Source of the DNA: Azadirachta indica
Taxonomy: Eukaryota; Streptophyta; Magnoliopsida; Sapindales; Meliaceae
Reading direction: 5' to 3'
Assembly (NCBI GenBank): GCA_022749755.1
Contig: CM040452.1
Coordinates: forward strand, 10,000,350 to 10,064,349
DNA length: 64,000 bases
Shown: positions 13,378-26,025 of the stretch, one piece after another
Position numbering within the stretch: position 1 is the first letter of the stretch
Layout of the letters: every line of letters starts with the position of its first letter
The notes under the pieces: model-generated
Databases searched by the model: none
What the model saw: only the letters and a program-made list of their open reading frames with translations
What the model was told of the DNA's origin: nothing
Program-made: the position numbers and the translations under genes

Positions 13378-13593
13378 TTGCATGATAAATTGGTTGCTCC
13401 AACAATTAGAAGATATATGAATAGATTCTCCATTAAAGAGGCAAGAGGATGGTACAATAAGGAAGCAGGGTTATTTAGGGTAAAAGGTGATGAAGCAAGA
13501 GGAACACTCCCTCTTGAAGAAGAAAAACCACCAACTTTCCAAGATTCGAAGGGTGTAAATCAGTTTCCTACTCCTCTAGATCTAATTGTTTGA
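13378..13593 (+). CDS. Unrecognised 71-residue open frame, possible gene fragment
   Basis: The frame MHDKLVAPTIRRYMNRFSIK... stays open to TGA and has balanced, protein-like composition (charged middle, PPTFQDSKGVNQFPTPLDL near the end), unlike the AT-rich noise around it. It starts after a stretch (13085-13377) of similarly less biased sequence that is closed by stops, and is followed by ordinary AT-rich DNA. I do not recognise the family. It could be the tail of a decayed gene, a captured exon or part of a transposon. Confidence 0.25.
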   Translation: MHDKLVAPTIRRYMNRFSIKEARGWYNKEAGLFRVKGDEARGTLPLEEEKPPTFQDSKGVNQFPTPLDLIV

Positions 13594-15607
13594 ACTCTTT
13601 TTTTGAGTTAGGGATGAAATCTTGTATAAAGATATTCTTTTACAGCTCCTACTGAGTTAGTATCTAACTAGATGAATATAATTATATAAATGTAAAACTA
13701 AGTCTTTTTATGTTTTGTCCCTGTCTTCTTGTCTATTGTTCCAAAATCAATGATCAGATTGTTTATACTCTTGCTCTATATATTAATTAAAATTGCACTT
13801 TTTCTTTTTTATGGGAGTTTGTGAACACGGCTTTAAGATCTTCATCAAATAGAGAGAAAACGCGGCTCAAAGTCAAACAAACCAGGTTATTCGATTAATT
13901 ATTCCCCGTGCGTTGACACTGAACAGTCAATTATCAAGGCCAAATATCCACGTTTTTTCAAGTCATAATTTTCAGAAAACGTGATCAAATATTTATTTTG
14001 ATATTAAAAACTAATTTCTAAAACCAATGCAACAAAATTATTTTAAAATTTGTGACAAATAATATTTATTATTGTTTTAATAAAAATTGAGTTAAAATAT
14101 TAATAGACCCATGAGAGAATTTGGCTTGAGATTGATTTATTATGGAGAAGACCATCTAATATATTGTATATTCTTTTTAATTTATTCATATCTTTTTTCT
14201 TTTAATTTTCAATTTATGAAAAATAATAAAAATTTAAATGCTATTACGAAAAATTAGAAATAAAAATAAAAGAGTTAAAAATTACATTAGAATAATATAA
14301 AGTGAACAGAAGTACGACATATATCATAAGTGACCCTTTCTTATTTAATAACTTGCAATAGAAACTTAAAATTAAATATTTTTATTTTTATTTTAAAAAT
14401 TATAAAATATGTAAAATATCAAAATAATTAAAATAATATGTTACCATTATTTAAGAGACATTTTGCCGCTAAAAATTGAAAAATAATACATATAAAAGCA
14501 TTTGCATGATTTTTTATTCTTCGAAAAGTTTATAAAACTAATATTAGATAATATAATCATTATAATATTTTATCAAATTATTGTGAATATGATATATTTA
14601 ATTCTTAACTGCTCAGCAGAATCCCATCAACAATTACCACCAGCAGTAGAACAAATACGCCTATTACAAATGTCTTTTTTTTTAATTTTTTTTTTGAGTT
14701 TGATATTTCAACAACTATTTCAAGCACTGAACATTAATATATTGATCGGTTGAATGTTATTTTATTTTTATTTTCTCTTGGGTATCAGCCATGCACGTGC
14801 TTTTATTTATTTTTTAATTTCAAAAATACTAAAAAATTCATTTCCTAAAATGAATAATAGTACTGTCGGTGATTTGGTATTATAATTTTTAAAAAATATA
14901 TTCCCATGTGGTATATAAATAAATAAATTTTATTTGGTCAGCATTTATACTAAAAAGTCAAATCTCAATTTCTAATTTTGTGTATTGTTCTAGAAATTTT
15001 AACTTAATTAATTTTAACAAAATATAACAAGTTTTCATAATCCTATTAAACTAATTCCAATATGGTGATCAATATTCAAATGTTCCTCTATACATTTTTA
15101 AATCTCAAGTTCAGACATGTTAGAAAGATTATTTTCTTTTATCTTCTTACATCATTTAATTTTCTCTTAAACAAAAAAAAAAAAGAATAGCTCATGAGAG
15201 AGCAACATAATTAGAAATGTATTCATGAATGATAATGTTAATTTGTATTTTATTTATTTTACAATTTTTGCTTTTATTTGTATGAAGGATCTAATAGGAC
15301 AAACATTTCAAATTATTTTTTATATAATGAAGTTTCAAATTATTTTGTCTTAATTAATAGACTAATTTATGCCCTCACATTATTTATTAGGATGGAATAT
15401 ACAGCCCACAAAATTATCAAGATTAAATACTTAATAAACTAAAAACTGCAATATAAAATAAATAATAAATTATTAAAGTTCCAACATTATAAAATCTTTT
15501 AAATCATAAAATTCGCCTATCACTAATTCTCAATCAATTATCAAAATTCTTTTTTAATACAAACAATCATCCAATTTGCAAGAAAAATATTGTTTAATTT
15601 AAGTTTT
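13594..15607. other. AT-rich spacer, nothing recognised
   Basis: This is AT-rich sequence up to the target duplication of the gypsy element at 15608. The short open frame at 14502-14753 has no motif and a composition expected by chance. Confidence 0.5.
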
Positions 15608-15612
15608 GTTTT

Positions 15613-16144
15613 TGTTGAAGCCTAAAACTTCTTAGTCTCGACTTCAAACAACAAACTTCTTATATTTTGGTTGAGAGATGATGAAATTTGTCTGCAAAAC
15701 AAATAAGGTTAGAGAGATAGCCGGCTTGTCCGGTGTATACACTCTGATATTTAAGTGAGATGGTTTACTTAGGAGGGAAAAGAAGTTTAATAGCATTTTT
15801 GCTAGAATTCGATGTAGCTACCTCCCCTTCTCGACACTGGACTTTTATAAATGTGGAGGGTAACTATCTTTAACTATGTTTTTGGCCACGTTTTACGTTC
15901 TTCCCATGATTAAAAGTGGAGAAGACGAGTGGTTAGTGGGAAGAAAGTATGGTAAAATTTCTATTACCCACGTCGAGCCAGGTCGGGTGATATTTTACAC
16001 TCGACCTGATTCAGCTATCTTCATCGTATTGATTACAATGCATTTCACTAACCTGAATGTGATATTCAATTTCAGGAGATTATCGAACCTAACCACACGC
16101 CAATTATAGTCTGGCATATTTGTGCTCAAGTACTTTTTCCAACA
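15613..16144 (-). repeat. 3' LTR of the gypsy element
   Basis: This 532-bp direct repeat matches 25372-25893, with TGTTGAAGCC at one end and TTTTTCCAACA at the other. A purine-rich tract (minus strand GACTTGGGAGGCTGA) adjoins it at 16145-16160 and is the likely polypurine tract. Scattered substitutions against the other LTR suggest an insertion that is not recent. Confidence 0.9.
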
Positions 16145-16948
16145 TCAGCCTCCCAAGTCTTTAGTTAAAGACTGTTTTATTAGAAATTATCTAATTGATT
16201 TTTATCCTGAGCACGAGATTATGCTTCCTCTGTTCCAAGTTTGAGCACACCGTTTCTCATTCTAAAAGGCAAACGGTTGCACATTTTTTAAGAGATGCGT
16301 TTCCTCGAGAAACGTTCAGTGGTTACCCTTTCCATAACTACCTTTTAGTTATTCTAGAATTGGGCTACCTGGCATTGCACTATTGGGCCATTTTTAAGTT
16401 GCCGCGCAAGCAGTTGCCTTGCATTTAAAGCTATTGACACAGATCATCTGGACCCTTGATTTTGGATGGCTCAAATTAGTCAGACTTGGGCATAAATGCA
16501 TGACCTTCGCCTCATTTCTTATTTTTCGGCTGTTTTTTTCTTACAAATGACTCTTTTGTTGCGCATACATTACTTCCGACCCCTTAGGCTCCCTTCAACC
16601 TTGTTCAAGCCACTTTTTCATCGGAAACTCCTCTTAATCGATAAGCTTTTTTCTCTTTTTCTTGTTTGTTCTCATTTACATTGGTAGGTTATTTGGTCGC
16701 GTTTGTTTGTTCTTGCTGGGTTTTGCTTTGGCGAAATAGCGTGACTATTTTGTAAAGCCAGTATGAGTGTTTCATTTTTGGGGTGTTCTTAGAGTTTAAT
16801 TTGTATATTAGGGAGTAGAAAGTGTTTGTGTAAATACTTGTGAATGTATGCTGTAGCCCGATAGAATTCTATCCTGCTTTCTTCTCGACTTGACTCGAGC
16901 TTGGGTCTAGAACTTTAGGCTCTTCTTTTAGTAACTTGAGCTATTTTC

Positions 16949-19477
16949 ATGGCTTTAGGTTCGATAGATCACATCAACATCTCTTTATTATCCTTATCTA
17001 GCAACTCCAGTATGGATTATGAGACTTGGAATAGGCTTCCCCTTTCTGTTAGGTATGATTACCTGATGATTTACCAGAAAATTCCCTTTAAGATAACAGC
17101 CCCTCTACAAACAGTTTACCCGAGCTTTAGGGTTAGGACTCCCAAGTTTGGACACAGTTCCCCCGAGACTAGGCAGTCTAAGACTATTTTCATCTCTGAT
17201 AGCTTTTCTAATGACATCCAAGGGAACATGGACCCTCAAGGAACCAGAGCTGGAGATTAGGATGTTCACCCAAAACTAGGTAGCACTGTAGGTAGATTGG
17301 CCTCTTCTGCTGAGGATGAGGCCCTTTCAGGTCAGGCAGTAGAGATCGGGAACGTTGATGCACCTGGGGAATCTTCCTTTAGGGTAGGGGATAGCAATAA
17401 GAGCTTCGAGGATGATATCCTTAATGCTGACTCTGAAACAACTGAGACCGAAGATGTTGAAAACATTTCTGATCCCGTTAAACAATTTAAACCGTATGAG
17501 GCAAATTGGTTCATTTCATCTGTAACTCGTGCTGATCTCAAATCTTATAGAAGAATGTACTAGATTCCTGACGACATATATCTCAAGTTGCCTAAAGTGG
17601 ACGAATTCCTGAACAAACCTAAGGAGGGAGAAATAGCCCTTCACGAAGAGCTTTTCTACTTTAGGCTTAAGCTACCTATTCAGGAATATTTCACTCGCCT
17701 TTTTTACTTCTTCAACATTCCCCTATACCAATTGAACCTAAATGGCTGACTGGTGTTAACTGGGTTCTATGTGATCTGGGCCATTGCGAGAAATCCTCCT
17801 CCCAACAGTGAAGAAATTAGGTATACTTACATGCTGAAAAAGAACCCTAAAAATAACCCCGGGTTCTATTATCTTCAATCTCGACCTTAGACCACCAAAA
17901 TAGTGACTGACTCTCCGACCTGCAATAAAGAGTGGAAACACAAATGATTTTTCATGGGGGAAAATTAGAGTCAGTCTTTAGAATGTGTGGTTACGGGTGG
18001 TTGTGTACCCACCGCTTATAACCGTGAAGGTAGTCTTGGCCCATATTTTGATTCTTGTCTTGTTGTTTTCTTCTAACCTGACTAGTGATTTATCTCACCC
18101 CATTTTTTTTTTTTCAAGTTAACTTGTGAGGAAAGGCTCTTTCGCTTGCCAACGCTGCCTTAAAAAGAATTTTTACCGATAAAGCTGCTACTAGTGACCA
18201 AAGGAATCTGTTTTCTTCCGATTCCTTGTTAGGCTCAGGCTTATTCAACTTCCAAACTGCTTTATTATTACTATTTTTTTCTTGTGTAAAGATGATGGCT
18301 TTAAAACAATTAGGGAGAGGCTCTACTATAGGAAAAGGTGCCTCAAGCAACCTAAAAGCACTACTCGAGAAATCCAAACAAGGGAAGAAAAAGATGGGCT
18401 CGAACGGTCAGTTTTTTAAAAATCTTCCACCTAAATAAACCAAGAAAGCCCCTGCCAAGCCCGAGTGAAAGGATAAGGGGACGAGCCTGGCATCGGTCAT
18501 AGAGAAAAGGCTCAAAGTCCTCCCAAAGAGGCCTACAGATTGGATAGAAAAAGAGGGGGAATTAACTGATTCATAGCCCTTGAAATGGTATAAGCGGCAA
18601 ATCACAGGCTCGGACAAGAGCGCCTTAAAGGGTGCACTCGAGTTGTTTCCTAAGAACCTCCTCGAAAATAAGCAAGGGGATTATGCTCATTTAACCCCGA
18701 CCATGAGTGACCTCGGGGCATTCATCTCTCCTGCCATTGACGAAGCCATTAAAAATAAGCCAATAGAGGACGTGTTAGACCTCTTCTATAAGTAGGCTTG
18801 TCAAGTTCGATTTTCATTCCCCCTCTTTTCTTTTTCATATTATTTGCCTCCCTGTTTCTAAAGTAATTTACTTTTCTGGTAGCTCGTTCACGGCTTATCC
18901 GTTCACAAAGAGAGAGCCAAAAGGAATTCCTCTGCTATTACCTTGACTCAGAAGACAATCTCCAGCTTAAAGCAGAAAACGATGAGCTATTGAAAGGAGC
19001 CAAGGAAGTTGAAAAGAAATGGGAGCACTCCGAAACCCAACTATCCAAGGAGAGGAAGAAGTGGGATCTCGAGCGTTCCCAGCTTGAGTCCACAATTTCT
19101 GACCTGATGGCTTGCAATACTAAGCTGGAGAGCGAGTTGGCCACGGTGGATGACTGCATTCAGAAGGCCAAGGATGATAGAGTTGATGAAAGCGTAGACA
19201 ATGTCTACAAAATCAACCACTTCACTGACCCAAGTTACAACATTTTTTACATCTACGATGCTCTGGGTCATGATCCTCTTAAGGTGGACTATCCCGAGAC
19301 CAGGTCTCCTGATGTAGAAGGCGTTACAAAAGAAATTCTTAGGGCTGGTAGTCAGGAAAACATTCCACCAAACAGTAGCCTCATAGTCCTTCTACTTCTG
19401 TGATGGCTCAAAATCCTCCGGGTACTGAAGTTGCTAGCCAGCTTACTTTTGAAACTGTTGTCTTCCCGGGCAAATAA
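16949..19477 (+). pseudogene. Antisense ORF of the Tat element (plant gypsy-type transposon protein)
   Basis: This open frame lies between the integrase and the 3' LTR and is opposite in sense to pol. It opens at ATG 16949 (MALGSIDHINIS...) and is broken by stops at 17258 and 17561, at a TGA after LNLNG near 17745, and by frameshifts. The middle part (about 17480-17900) reads through a domain with EELFYFRLKLPIQEYFTRLF and FNIPLYQLNLNG, which resembles the 'putative gypsy type transposon' domain of plant elements (Transposase_28). The C-terminal part (18900-19180) is a charged coiled coil rich in E, K and L. An antisense ORF at this place is known in Tat elements; its function is unknown. Family assignment is from memory of the domain pattern. 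Confidence 0.6.
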
Positions 19478-20256
19478 TTATTTTATGTAATAGACTTATA
19501 CTCTCAATTTGTAAGGTTTTCCTAGTGTAACTATTCGATTTTAATGGAAAATCTATTATTTTTATCTTGGGCTTGTCTCTTTATTTAACTTCTATTTGAA
19601 TGATCATATTTTAGTAGTTAGATGATGTATAAGATTTTCCATCAGAATTCTTAGTAAGCATCTCTCTGAATACAATAATTTATAAGTGAAATTTTTTTAA
19701 GTACGAAATCTTCTTAGCACTTACATATACAAGAATAACTGACCTGATTATGATAACTTTGATCGGTATTTTCTTGATCGTCGCACACAAGTGTTTTTTT
19801 GCAATTGTTGCATGGTTTACGGTGCACTTGCATCAAGTTGGTCTTTTGTTAATTTGATGCTACTCAACTTTTTGGATTCATGTTTGATTCGAGGTTATTA
19901 CCAATGACTTTGAGTCAATGCTTTGTGGATTTGATGCTGATCTCTTTATATCAGTATTTTCTTGATTTAAAGAGATTTGCCACCTTTTCTAAATCAGAAT
20001 TTTGTTGATCTGTGGCCGATTTGGTCAGTTGATATTTTATTGACCATTATGTCTACGTGACCCAAATCGATATTTTTTTGACTTAAGACGGAGACAGATA
20101 GCGACATCATTGCTTGTTGGGCAAAAAATTGCACAAGTGCAGAAAGTTGAATTTTATTGATACATTTACAACCACACTACATTGTTATGATCAAGGATAA
20201 TAAACCTTCAACATTTTTGCATTCTATGATTTCTTCACCTCCCTTTCATCAAGATA

Positions 20257-20991
20257 TTACAATTTATATACATTTGCCTTTACAGCCCTAATGATCTTGT
20301 AAGGTCCATCCCAGTTTATTCTCAAGACTTTTTTTCTGGGATTCTTTGTGTTCAAGGTGACCCGTCTTAGGACTAAATCACCTTCTCTGAATGCCATGGA
20401 GCGAATCTTCTGATTGTAATATTTGGCAACCTTTTGTTCATAAACGGCCGTTTTTAGTAAGGCTTGATCTTTTTTTTCCTCGAGCAAATTCAAGTCATTC
20501 CGCATGTTTTCTTCATTCCGAACTTCATTGAAATGGCTGACTAGGAGTGTCAAGACGTTGACTTATACTGATGTAACCGCTTCAAAACCAAATGCCAATG
20601 AGAAAGGTGTTTTACTAGTAGTGGTTTTCGTTGTGGTTTTGTATGCCCATAACACTGGGGGAAGCTCATCTACCCATACTCTCTTATGATTACTTAGCTT
20701 CTTCTTCAGAGTCTTCTTTATAATTTTGTTCACGACCTCTACTTGGCCATTAGCTTTCGGATGGGTTGGAGTTACCAACCTGAGGTCGGTGCTCAAGTGG
20801 GAGCAAAAGTCTTTAAAGTGATTATTATCGAACTGCTTTCCGTTATCAGCGATTAGGACGTGTGGCACACCAAACCTGTAAACCAAATTTCTCTCTATAA
20901 ACGCAATGACCTTTCTCTCAATAATGGTGACTAGAGGTTCAGCTTCAGCCCACTTGGTGAAATAATCCACTGCAACTATGGCATACTTCAT
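20257..20991 (-). pseudogene. Integrase of the gypsy element
   Basis: The integrase core shows the D,D-35-E residues: first Asp in VAVDYFTKWAEAEP, second in LIADNGKQF, and Glu in ANGQVEVVNKI. The C-terminal part (20257-20553) has the FREGDLVLRR and WDGPYKI motifs of the gypsy integrase tail. A single in-frame stop after GFEAVTSV (at about 20560) separates the two parts. The sequence just 5' (21000-21370) appears to be the decayed zinc-binding N-terminus. Confidence 0.88.
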
Positions 20992-21662
20992 CGGAGCTCT
21001 TCTAGTGGGTAGTGGCCTGAATAAATCTAGTCCCCTCTAAGTGAAAAGTCAGGGGCCAAGTAATGTAGTCAGCTTTTCGAGTAGTTGTTTTAGCATGTTG
21101 ATATGGAATTGATATCTTTGGCATGATCTGGTAACTTAAGTCATATCTTGGTACAACGTTGGCCAGTAATACCCTAGTCTTATGACTCGGTATGCTAGAA
21201 ATCGAGCTCCTCCATAATCACCGCATATTCTTATGTAGGTTTCTTTAAGTACATAATCTGCTTTCGAGGGTGACAAACACCACAGATATAATACCTGGCC
21301 AACTTGTTCCTGACTCTTCTTGCATCTTCTCTATCGTCGGGCAATCCACCCCTTTGTAGATAATCCCAAATTGGATCCATCTAAGTTCACTCCTTACCAT
21401 ACTCTAGTGTGTGTAAGACAGAAGAGTTTCTTTGGTTGATGCCTTTTTATGTCGAAAGCTCAATGGGGATCAACCTTGGTATCCTCCTCTTCAGTGACAA
21501 CACCAACTTCGTTAGAGCATCAGCTCGACTGTTTTACCCCCTAGGGACTTATTCCATGCCAACCTTCTTCATTTTACCCATAAGCTGCTGAGCTTTGTTC
21601 AAAAAAGCTTGTATATTCCCTTCTCGAGCCTAAAATTGCCCATTTACTTAATTCACCACCAG

Positions 21663-21866
21663 TTATGAACCACCCTTAATATTCAAGCATTGAACTCTGA
21701 GTGCCTGCGCAAGTTTCAGACTAATCAACAATGCCTCATACTCGACTTCATTTTTCGTGATCTTAAAATCAAACCTGAGTGCGTAAAGTATCTCTTCATT
21801 CTCTAGCCCTACAAGGATAATCCCTGCTCCTCCTTCTTGCATATTTAAAGCACCGTCAATAAACAA
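21663..21866 (-). pseudogene. RNase H fragment of the gypsy element
   Basis: The frame begins MFIDGALNMQEGGAGIIL (the first catalytic Asp is in FIDGA) and includes NEVEYEALLISLKLA, which carries the catalytic Glu. This is the plant-type RNase H seen in Tat elements. It stops after IKGGS, and the rest of the domain runs on in other frames with stops. Confidence 0.8.
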
Positions 21867-22170
21867 ATGCTACATAGGCTCAGGTGAAGTTTCTAGACTT
21901 TGGGTACCTATAGCTTCCCCGACTTGGCATATTGCTCGATTTTCTATAATGACTGCTCTATAATAAAATCTGCTAGAGTTTGGGCTTTTATTATCTTACA
22001 TGGCTTAAAATTAATATCGAATTCGCTAAGCTTCATAGTCCATCTCACCAATCATTCAGAAAGGTTTAGCTTGTGAAGAATTTGTCTTAAAGGTTGGTCG
22101 GTTAATACCACTACCCGATGTGCTTGAAAATATGGTCGCCATTTCTTGTTGACCGCCATAAGTACAAGGA

Positions 22171-23362
22171 CTAACCTGGGGTCAAATACCTAGTCTCTGT
22201 ATTTAGCAATGACTTGTTAGTATAATATATAGGTTTGTGGACCTTGCCATGGTCTTTCTTCACTAATACTGAGCTAACTGTATGGTCAGAGATAACTAGG
22301 TACAAGTATAAGATATCTTCGATCTGTGGGCTAATTAGGCATTGAGGACTTGTCAAGTAGTGCTTTAGCTCTTAAAAGCTTTGCTTGCACTCGTTCGTCT
22401 ACCGCATGTTCTTCCCTTTTCTTCATAAGCTAAAAAAACTGAAAACATTTGTCGGTAGCCTTTGAAATAAATCTGCTAAGGGCTACCAGTTTTCTAGTTA
22501 GGTTCTGCAACTCTTTCAGCGTAGAAGGTGACTTCATATCCAAGATTGTTTTGATCTTTTGAAGGTTGGCCTTAATTTCTCTTTCACTGACCATAAATCC
22601 TAGAAACTTTCCTAAACTTAATCTAAAAGCACATTTCTCCAGGTTGAACTTCATCATGTATTTTTTAAGAAGTAGAAAGATTTTCTTTAGATGCCGAAGG
22701 TGGTCATCCATACTCATAAACTTCGTAATCATGTCGTCCACATATACTTCTATCGTTTTCCCGATGAAGGGTTTGAAGACTTAATTCACTAGTCTCTGGA
22801 AAGTGGCTCCAATGCTTTTCAACCCAAAGGACATTATGTTGTAGCAATACAACCCTTGGTCAATGATGCAAGCGATTTTTTTCTGGTTGAGCTCATACAA
22901 TTTGATCTAATTGTAGCACAAGAAAGCGTTCATGAAGCCCAAAAGCCTATAACCAATAATGGCATCAGCTAGTTGGTCGATTCTCAGAAGCGAGAATCTG
23001 TCCTTGGGATATGCCTTATTTAGATTAGTGAAATCTACACATATTCTCCATTTCTCACTTAACTTCTTCACCATGACCACATTGGCAATCTATTCCGGGT
23101 ATTGGACCTCTCAGATAAAAATAGCCCTTAAGAGTTTATCAATGTCTACTCAAATCGCTTCCCTCCTTTCCTAGTTAAACACTCTTCTTTTCTGTCTTAC
23201 AAGTTTTAAGGTAATATTCGTTGCAAGGTGATGGGATATTATCTTAGGGTTGATGCTTAACATATCACCATGTATCCATGTAAAAACATCCACGTATTTT
23301 CTCAAGAATCTTCCTAACTTCATTTTCTCATCCTCTGGTAGTCGAGACCCAATTTTAGTCAC
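22171..23362 (-). pseudogene. Reverse transcriptase of the gypsy element
   Basis: In order on the minus strand: the N-terminal RKYVDVFTWIHGDM motif, a middle part with WRICVDFTNLNKAYPKD and MSFGLKSIGATFQRL, then the active-site box YVDDM at about 22740, followed by CAFRLSLGKFLGFMV. At least five stops interrupt the frame (for example TAA near 23170 and 22780). The box and its neighbours make the assignment secure. Confidence 0.9.
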
Positions 23363-23708
23363 CTTTTAAGGGTTCTCTTGATCTAAAACCACTTCCTCCA
23401 GTTGCTCCGCAAGCTCGGCTATAGAACTGCTACTTTGACAGGCAAATCTTGACTCCAACTGTAGCAGGATTCTCTTGTAGTCTTGAGCCTTATTGCTATC
23501 ATCTATCGCCTTTATATTTCTAGTAGCAATGTAGTATATTTGCTTTAAGGAGGTTGTGAAGTAATTCCTGGCTTGTTTTTTATCTCCTCGTACCACATCG
23601 ATTCTTTCCCCAGCTTGGAATTTGAGTTTCAGGTAATAAATGCTTTCTATTACTTTAGTTAATTTTAGGAGCAGGTTTTCTAAGATTATGGAGTACAGCA
23701 GCTTCAAA

Positions 23709-24017
23709 TCAACCACCTGAAAAGTCACCATGGTGGTCTTCTAGTACGATGGGCTCCCCATGATAACTGGCAACTGTACAGAACCAATAGAGAGGGTGTA
23801 GGATTCTGCAAATCCATCCATACAAAGAGGTGTTGACCGAACCCATCCTTAGATCCTCGATGTTCAACAAATCCAAGGTGTTTTTGGAAATAATGTCAGT
23901 CGAGCTTTTAGTGTCTATTAGAATCCTACTAACTTCAATCGGCCCTACTCCTAGTATGACCACTAAGACGTCATCGTGTGGGTAACTTACTCCTACCTCA
24001 TCTTTATCTGTAAACAT
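23709..24017 (-). pseudogene. Aspartic protease of the gypsy element
   Basis: The active-site region reads ILIDTKSSTDII. The family has DTGSS or a close variant here, so the catalytic-loop Gly is replaced by Lys. The upstream PHDDVLVVILGVG and downstream LDLLNIEDL match the usual flanks of this protease in Tat elements. It overlaps the following frame by 23 bp on the minus strand. Confidence 0.75.
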
Positions 24018-25371
24018 GATCGGTATGATAGCTATTTAAGGCTTCTTTTTCGCCCTTAAACTCTCTCCCCGACCTTCCCTCAACATCAGAAGTGAGCTCA
24101 TATTTTGGTGAGTGGGTGTTGCTCCCCTGAATTTCTTGGTGAACAAGTCACACAACTGAGTAAAACTTCCAACCAAATCTGGCTTCAGATTTCTGAACTA
24201 TTTTCCGACTTGTCCCTCTAGCATTAAGGGGAAAGGTCGGCACATTTGGAGTTCAGTTAAACCTTGAATATACATCATTTCCCTGAAGAACTCTACAACT
24301 GAAACTGAGTTAGACGATCCTGCATAAAGAGTAATTTATGGCAGCTTGAATTTTTAGGGGAGGGCTAAATCTTAGACTTCTTGTCAAAGGAGATCCAAGT
24401 TCATTCCCACTCCAGCTCTCCCTTGTTTATTTTGCTTTTTCTTTGTCTCTAATTACTCCAACAAGTTTTTTAGGCATTCCTTCATTTCTCGCCTGTTTAT
24501 TGCCTAGAGAGCACGATTTTTGCCTTGAACTTCTTCTGACTTCATGTCCTATTTGGCCTCAAATAAGTTTGCGCAAATTGAGGCATCCTTCTCCTTCTGC
24601 CTCTTTTGGTTCAAGTATGAACACATGTCATATAAGTACAAACTCTACTCGATAGTGCACTTTGAATTGTTCTCGTAGACATGGTGGTCATGTAAAGATT
24701 GTGGGATTGGATTTCCCCGTATGGTGACAAGCGCATTGGGACCCGAGTTACGCCATTTTCTATGGAATGGTTGGTCCACCGTCTTTCCTTTCCCTTTCTG
24801 GAATGCGATGTACCTTTTGCTTCTCAAGAGCTCAACTTTTAACAAGTCATGATCGTTGTTGTTGTCTTTAAAGCTTGTTCTCCAAAAATCACCATCCCCT
24901 TTCTCATGTTGAAGCCTTGGCGCACTACTTTCTTCATACTCCATCGACGCGTCATTTCTAGTGAGCTTTCCCACTCCTTGCTTCAACATTTGTTTCAATT
25001 CTTCTAACTCCTTTTGCAAAGCCACCATCGTATTCTCCAATCTTATCGTTTTCCTATCTTTCTCTATATGTAATCGACGGCTATCTTTTATCTCCCATCG
25101 CAGCCAATTTGCTTCACTTGGATTAAGTCAAAGCGTTGCTTGACTAGGTGGCTTCGGTTTCGAATTGGTTCGCGAGTTGGACTCCTCTTGATTTAAGATT
25201 TCTTGACATTCCTCTTCATACAGACAAAAGTTCCTGGAATTATCCTATAATAGACCTCTCTCCGTCATGTGTGATCTCGACGGATGATGCTTGTCCTTCG
25301 TGGCTATCTTGAGTTCAACCTTTGAGATTCTATAGTTAACCTTTAGTTCTTTTCCTACAAACAGCGCCAGC
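24018..25371 (-). pseudogene. gag region and leader of the gypsy element
   Basis: The long open piece is 24645-25040 (131 residues, with the coiled N-terminus MVALQKELEELKQMLKQG). Downstream, in broken frames (24100-24300), lies a typical retrotransposon gag core with FREMMYIQGLTEL and LVGSFTQLCDLFTKKF. The leader next to the 5' LTR holds the primer-binding-like TGGCGC at 25369-25364. At least six stops make gag non-functional. Confidence 0.75.
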
Positions 25372-25893
25372 TGTTGAAGCCTAAAACTCTTTTGTCTCGA
25401 CTTCAAACAACAGAGTTCTTATATCTTGGTTGAGAGATACTGAAATTTGCTTGCAAAACAAATAAGGTTACAAAGATAGTTGGCTTGCCTGGCGTATACA
25501 CTCCGATGCTTAAGTCAGATGGTTTGCTTAGGAGGGAAAAGAAAATTTAATAGCGTTTTTGCTAGGATTCAATGTATTTATCTCTTCTTATTGACACCGG
25601 GATTTTATAGATACGGAGTGTAACTATTTTTAACTTTTTTCCCGCCACATTTCACGTTCTCCCCATAACTGAAAGTGGGGAAGATGAGTGGTTAGTAAGA
25701 AGAAAGTATGGCAAAATTTTCATTACCCACGTCGATTCAAGTCAGGTGATATTTTACATCGGACTGGATCCAACTATCTTCATTATATCAGTTACACTAG
25801 ATTTCACTGACCTGAATATACTATTTAGTCTTAAAAGATTATCACATGCCAACTGTGGTCTGGAATATTAGTGATCAGGTACTTTTCCCAACA
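25372..25893 (-). repeat. 5' LTR of the gypsy element
   Basis: This 522-bp direct repeat of 15613-16144 is the upstream LTR, because pol runs on the minus strand. It is flanked on the outside by the GTTTT target duplication and on the inside by the TGGCGC leader. Confidence 0.9.
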
Positions 25894-26025
25894 GTTTTAA
25901 TGCATTTTATATAATTTGAAATATATTTTGTTATCGGGAATAAAACATATTGTCCTGTATATGTTTTTACATTAGTAAAGTTCATAAATTATATCCTCCG
26001 TAATATGTGAACCTTTTTCTCTCTC

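Larger units (their letters stand above)
15613..25893 (-). mobile_element. Ty3/gypsy retrotransposon, Tat-type, complete but decayed
   Basis: The element is flanked by identical 5-bp target duplications GTTTT (15608-15612 and 25894-25898) and bounded by LTRs of 532 and 522 bp with TGTTG...CAACA ends. It is transcribed on the minus strand, in the order LTR, primer-binding-like TGGCGCTGTTTGTAGG, gag, protease, reverse transcriptase, RNase H, integrase, then an ORF on the opposite strand before the 3' LTR. Placement of the integrase after RNase H defines Ty3/gypsy. The TGGCGC leader and the antisense ORF next to the 3' LTR are features of the Tat group (Grande, Retand and relatives). Every coding segment carries stops or frameshifts, so the element is not autonomous now. 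Confidence 0.9.
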
